DNA of 64,000 nt, from the NCBI RefSeq assembly GCF_902459465.1, contig NC_047076.1, positions 13,772,146-13,836,145 of the forward strand, written 5' to 3'. Below are positions 55,443 to 64,000 of the stretch, one piece after another; the stretch's first letter is position 1; each line of letters begins with the position of its first letter. The notes under the pieces are model-generated. The model was not told the DNA's origin, did no database searches, and worked only from the letters and a program-made list of their open reading frames with translations. The position numbers and the translations under genes were made by a program. Origin of the DNA: Asterias rubens (Eukaryota; Echinodermata; Asteroidea; Forcipulatida; Asteriidae).

Positions 55443-55689
55443 GGCCCAATTTCGTGGCTCTGCTTACCGCCAAATTCTGCGCTCATGATCACGATTCCAC
55501 GCTTACGTGCAAGCGCCGAATTTCTGCGCTAGCCTTGTAAGCCTAGAATGCCTAGTAACGGGGAGTACGCACGCGCAGAAGCCAAAATTTGCCGCTTACC
55601 CGTTAGCCGTGTGCCATAAGCACAGAATTCCCTGCTTCCGTATGCGCCAATTCTGTGCTTACGGTAAGCAGAGCCATGAAATTGGGCCC
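55443..55689. mobile_element. 'gggcccaatttcat' MITE, complete inverted copy
   Basis: It starts gggcccaatttcgtggctct and ends agagccatgaaattgggccc. The inverted ends match over about 25 bases. It is the neatest copy of its subfamily in the window. Confidence 0.75.
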
Positions 55690-57058
55690 TGGTGCTCGGG
55701 GTTAATTGAAGGCTTGATAGGGCAGTTGATGTGAATGCTTAAATTTACATCAGTTGAAATGGTTTGCTGCTTGGTGTACATAATAAGCCCCCTAAGCCTC
55801 TAATGGTTAGAGCTACACCAGGAAACAAGAAGCAATTCAGGATGCAGTTGGCTTTTAATCACTTCCTGTTCTTTACAATACTTAGTAAAATATAATAAGA
55901 AGGAAGCGAAAAAACCTGTCCAGCCTTTATGTTTATTAAAGAGGATAGACTAAAATAAGCAATTTGCAATCCCATAGTGTTATACACATCTGCTCTTTTT
56001 AATATAGTTTTGTAGCAATGACCTACAGTAATTGTCCAGTCTGTCCTTTCTCTGTATTCCACTACAGTAGTAATTTCATTCCTGTGCAGTTTTAAATATT
56101 TATAAGGAATTTTTGTAAAACAATTTAGTGAGCTTTTTAATTGCATAATGCAATATTAAGAACCAGATAATAGATTTTTACTGTAAGCCTGTGTTTTCAT
56201 AAGAGCGGTAGTCTTTGAACGAGGCAGAAGTCTTTCAAGATATTTGCGAGAGAGCTCTTTCGCTATCACTGCAACAGCACCTTAACGACTTGTCCACAAG
56301 TCTAGGGAAGGAGTGGTTTGCATTTTGTGAGGAAGCCTTTATCATCTCAGGATATTGATTAACTGTAGGCTTGCATCATACTGTACGATTTTAATTAGAC
56401 TATAATAATACAAGAAAGAACTCTTATTAGACGTCTTATCCTTGAATATTTTAATGGTGGAGACTTTTGATTGAAGTTGGTTGGTTTCTTTTCTTACATT
56501 AGAGGTTATGAGACCTTTCATGTGCTCAAGTAATCAAACCTCCCGACCCTCCCTTTTCCTTTAATCAATCATGCTCTTTGCTCAGTACTGCTAAATCCAT
56601 CACTAGAAGCTAGCTATGAGGTCATCCAAGGTCAGAGGTCATCTGGGTTGTCTTTGGGTTTTGCTGGTGCTTTCAGATGTTTATATTGCAGCATGAGATC
56701 GAAATTTATGAGGATAAATATTTACATTTACAATGTGCAGGTGTTATTGTCAACTGCCTGTTTCGAAGCGAAAGACCCGAATATTTTTGCAATAGTATGA
56801 AGAAGAAAAAAAACCTCAAATATTAATTTGATGTAAATAATTTAAAAACTAAAAGCAACATCTGTCTGTAATGAAAATACATTTTTTATTAATTTTCTTT
56901 TAAACCTCAACCAGTTTGTAATAAATTAATTGTTTATGAGACTGACACTGAGAATTAGCAAAATCAGAGCATGGATGAAGAGTTCTGTCTCCTCCATGGT
57001 CAGAGTATAAATGTTATGAGAACAATCTATTTGACATCAGTTTCTTCCTAGATGTGGT

Positions 57059-57310
57059 TTAGAGACACTGGAGACCTTTGGTAATTGTCAAAGACCAGCC
57101 TTCTCACTTGGTGTATCTCTACATATGCATAAAATAACAAACCTATGATTTTTTTTTACTCGATTGATCATCGAAGTGGTCACCCTTGTCACATAAAGTT
57201 GTGTCCTTTAAGATGCTTGATATCGGGACCTCAAAATCTACTCTGAGGTCTCAAAATTACTTCTTTCTCGAAAACTACGTTACTTAGAGGGAGCCGTTTC
57301 ACAAACAATT
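57059..57310. mobile_element. TTAA-family MITE, truncated
   Basis: The left arm starts tagagacactggagaccttt, and the central hairpin is partly lost. The right arm stops near gagccgtttcacaaac. Confidence 0.6.
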
Positions 57311-57709
57311 ATTATATATATGGTTCTCAAACAAGCCCCATGTCTGACCTTTTTGTTTACGCTGCCCTTTCCAGTAAGTAATTATTTCTCTAATTTCTAA
57401 AATAAACAATTATCAGTCCAAGGGTGGAAACCATTTGGTTCTAAACCACAAAGTGACAAACACTCTGGGTGTGATGATACATTAATTAACAATCTGCTGA
57501 TTTGTTTTTTCAGTGTATTGCTAGATTATTTACATTGTTGAGACCAACCCTTATGTTTCAATATTGAATGTTAATTATACACAGTACACCAGGGAGGTAT
57601 TTTCAAGGAATGTTGGAAAGATAAGAATGGAATTCTGGATCACAAACAGATTCATGGATTCAATAATAAAGCTATGTGATGTGAGCAGGCCTTAAATTCA
57701 AGGCACTGG

Positions 57710-58046
57710 AGATCATTGGTAATTACTCTAAATAATTGTTAGCATAAACAAATTACTTGGTAGCGAGCAATGAAGAGCTTTTGATAGTACACAACAGTGT
57801 GAGAAACAGTTCCCTCTGAAATAATGTAGTTTTTGAGAAGGAGGTAATTTTTTAACTCAAATATTTTTAAAAGACTTCAGGCCTGAAGCCATTCTCAGGC
57901 ATCTGAAAACCAACAAGGGTGTCTTTTCTTTCATTGTTAGTCTCTTGCAACTTCAATGACCAATTGAGTCAAAATGTTCACAGTTGTTATTTTATGCATT
58001 ATGTTGAGATACTTAAAGTGACAATTACCAAAGGTGTCTAGTGCCT
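57710..58046. mobile_element. TTAA-family MITE, diverged
   Basis: The left end reads aaggcactggagatcattgg and the right end aaggtgtctagtgcct, followed by TTAA (58047-58050). The central hairpin has diverged (agacttcaggcctgaag). It is immediately followed by a 'gcacccacagcaa' repeat fragment. Confidence 0.6.
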
Positions 58047-58438
58047 TTAACACGGGGCACCCACAGCAATTACTGTTGTGCCCTCTGTATGGATCTGCTC
58101 TAATTGATATTTCACACATCATTGAAAATGCCTGACATCAAATACGGGCGGCTGAGGTGCTCTATGGTTTTAGCTTTATTACACAGCCTTGATCAAGGCT
58201 AACTTTCATATAATCCAGAACGATCTGATTCTGTAAACCACCTGTCATCAGTTGTTGGCCAATAGCAGAAATCTTTTAAATCCTCCATCCTGAAATGTCT
58301 CGTTGGTATGGTAGGCCCATCCAGGGAGACTAAACAGGAATAAGAACTGGATTTCCCTTGACTACCTACTCAATCTGTATGAAGGTTTTAGTGAAACTAC
58401 ATGATTGAAAACCCACTAACGTACTTAAACATTCAGAG

Positions 58439-58900
58439 CCCAGTGTCATAACGCTGCTAAGCAAACAATTCTGCTTAGCAAATACCTTGACTAAGCAAGA
58501 AATGACTGGGACACCAGTCTCAGCAATGGTAGACCAGAATTGGATTGCCCATGACTACCTACTCAATCTGTCTATAGGTTTTAGTGAAACTACATGATTG
58601 AAAACCCAATATCGTACTTTAACATTCAGAGCCCAATGTCATAAAGCTGTTAAGAACAATTCTGCTAAGCAAATATATTGACTAAGCAAGAAATGACTGG
58701 GACATCAGTCTCAGGAATGGTAAACAGGAACTGGATGTCCCCTGACTACTCTACTCAATCTGTCTGAAGGTTCTTAATGAAACTGCATGATTGAAAAACC
58801 AGTGGCATACTTTAACATTCAGAGCTCAATGTCATAAAGCTGCTAAGCAAACAATTCTGCTTAGTAAATACCTTGGCTAACCAGTCACAGCAATGGTAAA
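58439..58900. repeat. Three direct repeats of about 180 bp with MITE-like motifs
   Basis: The block catgattgaaaacccac, then ttaacattcagagcccaa, tgtcataaagctg and tggtaaacaggaactgga, recurs near 58320-58530, 58560-58730 and 58780-58970 with moderate divergence. Each contains a remnant of the 'gggcccaatttcat' family. It is a degenerate tandem array. Confidence 0.6.
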
Positions 58901-59006
58901 CAGGAACAGGATTTCCACTGACTTTCTATTGTACTAAATCTGTCTGTCTGATTTTTTTTGATTTTTTAAGTGAAACTACATGATTGAAAAACCACTTAAC
59001 GTACTT

Positions 59007-59230
59007 AAACATTCGCTGAGTATATACAAACTTTCAGAAAGATAGGTTATTGCAGTGATGGATTCTGAGACCCAATTATTTAGCACCTTGTAAGGGTTTA
59101 CAATTAGGTGCTGTGGCACAATTTGCTTCCAATCCAGCCAGGAACACCGGAGCAAACCCCTTCTCTTTTCGATAAGTGCACTGGGTTCTTTTACATGTGT
59201 TACACAACACATGGTACAACCTTGCCCTAT
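59007..59230 (-). mobile_element. SINE family A fragment, reverse
   Basis: The minus strand reads gttgtgtaacacatgtaaaa, gtgcacttatcgaaaagaga, cctggctggattgg and an end with tttgtatatactcagc. The tRNA-like head is missing. Confidence 0.6.
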
Positions 59231-59735
59231 GGTACAACAAAGTAGACAACTTGTTTTGTACAATATATGCAGGCCAATTGTATTGAATCCCATGATTGAA
59301 AGAATGGTTTTAAAACGCGATAATTATCCGCACTTTAAAATATTCTGAAATTAATATTCATTTATGAGACAGCCTATCAATAAGGCTTGTCCCCAAATGT
59401 AAAATGCCAATGAACATTAAAAACTCCACAGAGCAACCGTACGTAAAATATCTGCCAGTTTGACCTTAGAGGTCACTGACCCTAGGTCATTGTCAATTGT
59501 AAGGTCATTCAGGAGCCTTGTAATTTGTAAATGTTTCATTTCTTTTGATTTATGATTTGAATTTATGGTTAACTGTCGAAGCCTTCCCATAACTTGTTTC
59601 AACAGTAAGGCTGCACAATCATCACTTTTTACAAAGTTTAACAACGTGTTAAATTTAGAGTAATAAATTAGTGGCTGACATGAATTCAGTAGTATTCTTG
59701 ACAATCAAACTACTCAAAAACAAAGTAGTGTTTAA

Positions 59736-60113
59736 AGGCAGTGGACACTATTGGTAAATACTCAAAATAATTATAAGCATAAAACCTTACTTGGTAACGA
59801 GTAATGGAGAGCTGTTGATAGTATAAAACATTGTGAGAAATGGCTCCCTCTGAAGTGACGTAGTTTTCGAGAAAGAAGTAATTTTCCGTGTATTTGATTT
59901 CGAGACCTAAGATTTAGAATTTGAGGTCTCGAAATCACGCTTCTGAAAGCACACAACTTGTGTGACAAAGTGTTTTTTTCTTTCATTATTATCTCGCAAC
60001 TTCGACGAACAATTGAGCCCAAATTTTCACAGGTTTTTAAATTTATGCATTAAGTTGAGATACACCAAGTGAGAAGACTGGTCTTTGACAATTACCAATA
60101 GTGTCCAGTGTCT
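59736..60113. mobile_element. TTAA-family MITE, complete copy (378 bp)
   Basis: It starts AGGCAGTGGACACTATTGG after TTAA (59732-59735) and ends GTGTCCAGTGTCT before TTAA (60114-60117). The central hairpin lies at about 59900-59936. It is almost the same length as the copy at 14815-15191. Confidence 0.85.
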
Positions 60114-60310
60114 TTAAGGGGCACAGCAATTACCAATAGTGTCCAGTGTCTTGAAGGGGCACAGCAATTACCAATAGTGTCCAGTGTCTTTAAGGGGCAC
60201 AGCAATTACCAATAGTGTCCAGTGTCTTTAAGGGGCACAGCAATTACCAACAGTGTTCAGTGTCTTTAAGGGGCACAGCAATTACCAACAGTGTTCAGTG
60301 TCTTTAAGGG
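60085..60310. repeat. 38-bp tandem repeat made of a MITE end plus flank, six units
   Basis: The unit joins aattaccaatagtgtccagt, gtctttaa and ggggcacagc. The first unit is the right end of the MITE at 59736-60113 and its flank; the later units carry small changes (for example aacagtgttcagtg in the last two). The array therefore grew from the insertion junction. Confidence 0.85.
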
Positions 60311-60600
60311 ACACAGGTCAGGGGCACCTCTTTGAGGATAATGTAAGTTTGTATCGGAACCTTACAGAGGGCACCACGGCAAAAGGACATGGCACCAAGC
60401 TGTGAGTGCCTTTTATTTGGCCTATTTCAAGGCCTGCACATGTCCATGGAAACCACTCTTTTGTCAGTTCTGTTTACAAAATGTCACACCCTTAATTAAA
60501 AAAGAGAAACAGTTCTTACCTTCAAGATGCTGTTTATGGTCATAACAGGGTTTTTGGGACCATAAATACAAGCCACATGGCTCCAGATAAATAAGCTTTC

Positions 60601-60632
60601 TAGAGGTGGGGGATGGGGGGGGGGGGGGGGTA
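60601..60632. repeat. Poly-G run
   Basis: A G-rich tract (gaggtgggggatggggg and then about 14 G). It may be a sequencing-sensitive site. Confidence 0.8.
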
Positions 60633-60689
60633 CATGTAGTAAGACCTCCTACAGTGTGAAATAGTTATTTCATGTTTTATTTGGGGCCT

Positions 60690-61030
60690 AAAAGGCCCTG
60701 GTAATTGTGGAAGACCAGCATTATCACTTAGACCAGCATTCTCACTTGGTGTATCTCCACATAAAATAGCAAACCTGTGAAAATTCGGACTCAATTGGTC
60801 ATCAAGGTTGCGAGATTGTAATGGAAGAAGAAAAAACCTTGTCGCATAAGTTGTCTGCTTTCAATTCAAATATTTTATTGAGAAATTACTTTGTTCTCAA
60901 AAACTGCGTTACTGAAAGAGGGAGCCGTTTCTCACAATGTTTTATTCTATCAACAGCTCTCCATTGCTCTTTACCGAGTAAGTTTTTATGCTAATAATAA
61001 TTTTAAGTAATACCAATAGTGCCCAGTGCC
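60690..61030. mobile_element. TTAA-family MITE, diverged
   Basis: The left arm reads ggtaattgtggaagaccagc with a small internal duplication; the right arm ends ccaatagtgcccagtgcc before TTAA (61031-61034). The central hairpin is largely lost. Confidence 0.65.
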
Positions 61031-62093
61031 TTAAATATATAAAACATAAACCAAATGGCCTGAGTTTTTTCATTTTATACTACATGAAAATTTGCCAATT
61101 ATGAACAGCTGTCTCATGGACTGTTTGTGTTAGAGCATGGTTAGAGTCAAGAAATAAAGCTAAGAAATAATAAAAATAAAAACACAAATGGTTTCTTTTC
61201 TTTCTCGAGCTACAGATATGTTTTAGAAGTGTTGTAAATGGTACAACATAATAAACATACACTTCAAGCCTGAAATCAAACAGCCTGTGCTGTGAGTTAA
61301 ATCCATCCTTAATTACTTTCACACATTATTCATCAATGCACAACTGATCATTTTATATTGCAGTCTACAATAACAAGAACTACATGTATGTAAAACCTTT
61401 CAATGAACTTTCATTGCGTGTATGCACTTGGTCCTGCATTATTGTGTGATGTAGAATAGACTCTTTGCTATGCAGACATAATTCAATCCTTTGACATTTA
61501 CCTGTACCATTGACAGCTGGATGTCCTTCTACAACTGTCATTTTTAACACTCAGGAGTTGTTCTGTGGCAATGGTTGCTGGTTTGCACGTCAGATGCATC
61601 CATAGGACTCTTTGTTTTTTAGCCATTCACAAAGTTATAAATTGTGTGTCCGATATGTCTTTCTACACTGTGTAATCACATAGTTTCTTAAATTAATAGT
61701 ATGGCCTACAATACTATCAACAGCTTGAAATTAAAAGGGCCTTTGGGATAGAATCAGTGGGTACAGAATTCTACAGTGTTGTATTTCATTATCAATGCGA
61801 CGCCTTTTAGTAACTTCAGGCATTCGAGCATGAAACAAGGTTTTATTTTTGCTTCTTCACACCCATACTCTTTGTTGAGGATAAGATGTAGGCCTTCTGT
61901 ATGGAGCCTATGTACATATAGAACAAGAGCCAGTTAAACAACTTGAATCCTTGTACTGCATCTCTTTGGAACTCCTTCCCTGGTGCATGTTTCCCTCCAT
62001 CCTACAATCTAAACGGTTTTCAGAGGAATATCAAATCCCCGGAGCTATTTTTATCTTACTTATTTTCTTCTTGTAGCCCCTCAACAAGACTGT

Positions 62094-62218
62094 TTTATGC
62101 TAACAATTATTTTGAGTAATTACCAATAGTGTCCACTGCCAACAGTTATTTTGAGTAATTACCAATAGTGTCCACTGCCAACAATTATTTTGAGTAATTA
62201 CCAATAGTGTCCACTGCC
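62094..62218. repeat. 39-bp tandem repeat of a MITE right end, three units
   Basis: The unit holds attttgagtaattaccaata followed by gtgtccactgccaacaatt, three times. The last unit ends in ...actgcct and directly abuts the left end of the MITE at 62224. Confidence 0.85.
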
Positions 62219-62223
62219 TTTAA

Positions 62224-62615
62224 GGCAGTGGACACTATTGGTTATTACTCAAAATAATTGTTAGCATAAAAACTTATTTGGTAACGAGTAATGGGGAGAG
62301 GTTGATAATATAAAACATTGTGAGAAGTGGCTTCCTCTGAAGTATCGTAGATTTCGAGAAAGAAGTAATTTTCAACTTAAATATTTGAATTTGATTTTTA
62401 GACCTCAGAAAAAGATTTTGAGGTCTCGAATTCAAGCATCTGAAAACACACAACTTCGTGTGACAAGGTTTTTTTTCTTTCTATTTTTATTATTATCTCG
62501 CAACTTCAGTGACTAACTGTTTAAAATTTTCCCAGGTTTGTTATTTTGTGCATATGTTGAGATACAGCAAGTGAGAAGAATGGTCTTTGACAATTACTAA
62601 AGGTGTCCAGTGTCT
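62224..62615. mobile_element. TTAA-family MITE, complete copy (about 392 bp)
   Basis: It starts GGCAGTGGACACTATTGG after TTAA (62220-62223) and ends GTGTCCAGTGTC before TTAA (62616-62619). The central hairpin (gacctcagaaaaagattttgaggtc) is at about 62400-62425. Together with the preceding array it makes an end-to-end palindrome. Confidence 0.8.
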
Positions 62616-63204
62616 TTAAAGCGTTGTTTAGGGGTGTCCTTGCCCTTTTAAAAATAAAGCATACAGGCCTGTAACTGGCTTTATAAAATTGGGCTCAGAT
62701 GGATATGTGTTGCATGCTCTAACCATGAGGAAAAGCTTGTTCACATCCTAATCACAAGAGACAACCTGTTTGCCAACATCCACTAGTCCTAGATCCTCTG
62801 GATTGGTCTTTGAACCCAAGACTCTCAACAGCTGTCTTGATCGGAAGTCTCAAGCCACCAGCCTAGAGTCAAAGGCTTCTTACATCCCTTATTTACCACA
62901 TCCCACATGCTGACTGGCCTTCCAGCCCCTTCATCATTCTGCTCAATTAAAACACATTGTTGCCATTGTTTCAGGGACATTTTTATTACATCTCATCCTT
63001 GATTTGCTGCTTGATTGTGGACTGGGAGTCTTTAAGGTCTTTAAGATGTACACCTGGGATGGCTGAGATCAATGGTAACCTATTAAAAGATAACTAGATG
63101 TTGATGGGTCCATTACAAACGGGTGCCCTGAAATCTCAGAGGTATTTAAATTTGGATCAATAGGCGGAGCCTGTGCTTTTGGATTGGGGATGGCAACTGG
63201 TATC

Positions 63205-63255
63205 ATTTATGTTGGGGTTCCACAGGGATCCGTTCTTAGCCCTGGGATCTTTGAG
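63205..63255 (+). pseudogene. Reverse-transcriptase fragment of a LINE
   Basis: The stretch translates to VGVPQGSVLSPGIF, the conserved GVPQGSVLGP block of non-LTR reverse transcriptases. The flanks are broken by stops. A second such block, with VPQGSTLGP, is at about 63540-63590. Confidence 0.7.
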
Positions 63256-63539
63256 GGGGAAGATATCTGGAAACCCAACATTTATGATTTAGTTCAAGGG
63301 GTGGAATTTTGTTGTTCTTTGAAGGAAGGGAGTTAATTCATTGATGTTCAGTACTTAATGTTCAGGGCTTCATTGCAAGATACAATTTGTGCCAATGAAA
63401 TGAAATCGCAAGTAAAAATGGTCCGTTGTTGCCGTTGACTAATATTCCAGAGGTTGACAATGTGCACATTGCACAATGAAACTGATCGATGTCAACATAT
63501 TCTTTGAGGAGGGAGTGAGATAATACGAAACTTGTATAG

Positions 63540-63590
63540 TTTATGTTAGGGTTCCACAGGGATCCACTCTTGGCCCTAAATCTTCGCTAA
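63540..63590 (+). pseudogene. Second reverse-transcriptase fragment
   Basis: It reads ttatgttagggttccacagg, translating to VRVPQGSTLGP. It is about 335 bases from the first copy, so the region holds two decayed insertions or an internal duplication. Confidence 0.6.
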
Positions 63591-64000
63591 CTAGGGACTG
63601 AATATTGCTGCTTTGTCTCTTTAACCATGTGGTTTGAATTTGAGCTGATTGTTTTGTGGCTGGTGACATGACCCTAGTTGGAATGTTATGGTAGAAGCCT
63701 CGTCTGTCATTGCTCATTTGCTGGCTGTAGCTTCACAAGTGCAGATCATTTTTGTCTTGGCAATGTGAGAGTGCTTTCTTTTCACACTCTTCGATCCTGA
63801 TTTCTAGAGTTGAGCTTTACATGTGCTGAATGTTCAAGAAATGGCCTTAACTAACATGGAATCTCAGGTATGTTAACCCTAAGTAAAACATTCTTTTAAA
63901 ACTTAAGGCCATTGTGATACTGTTACTGAAGGACATAGAAACATTCCAGTCCAAATGTATGTAGCAGTTTGTTTTATTTTTTATTCAATACAGTTTAAAG

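Larger units (their letters stand above)
49658..57000. other. Par-3 intron 1, proximal part: no further exon seen
   Basis: No segment resembling the expected continuation of the Par-3 N-terminal domain was found. The stretch contains 'gggcccaatttcat' MITEs (about 51258-51715, 52147-52346, 52349-52523, 55443-55689), a CA microsatellite (53169-53188), a family B SINE (54783-54915) and two copies of the 'gcaccacagcaa' repeat. Confidence 0.5.

Overview
This is a eukaryotic (animal) genomic window, AT-rich, with small exons, long introns and dense short interspersed repeats. Gene content (complex I NDUFS1, eEF1B, an HCN-type channel, Par-3, a CyaB-like CYTH protein) and the repeat landscape (palindromic MITEs flanked by TTAA, several tRNA-derived SINEs) fit an echinoderm, most likely a sea star. 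The clade is inferred from protein similarity and repeat style remembered from such genomes; no search was run.

Layout. 1-9 kb: no recognisable gene; two arrays of 69-bp tRNA-like units, MITEs, SINEs and local duplications. 9.4-13.4 kb (+): a four-coding-exon CYTH-domain protein (180 aa). 15.7-19.7 kb (-): eEF1B, six coding exons (226 aa). 19.9-35.2 kb (+): NDUFS1, seventeen coding exons (727 aa, same length as the human protein), divergently transcribed from eEF1B across a promoter region of under 300 bp. 35.3-44.3 kb (-): an HCN-family channel, eleven coding exons (549 aa), lying tail to tail with NDUFS1. 49.3-49.7 kb (+): the first coding exon of a Par-3 (PARD3) homologue, whose next exon lies beyond the window. 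50-64 kb: the large first intron of that gene, filled with MITE copies and LINE remnants.

The genes do not form a pathway. eEF1B (nucleotide exchange for eEF1A) and NDUFS1 (electron transfer in mitochondrial complex I) are both housekeeping genes and share a divergent promoter region; a pyrimidine-rich start candidate on the eEF1B side suggests a TOP mRNA. The most unusual local features are a four-fold tandem copy of the 3' splice site and exon start of NDUFS1 exon 9 (only the last copy keeps the frame), a GC-AG intron in NDUFS1, a GIGFG selectivity filter in the HCN-like channel, and the tandem tRNA-like arrays with intact A and B boxes. All exon models were built by hand from splice signals, reading-frame continuity and family knowledge; coordinates may be off by a base or two at weak junctions.
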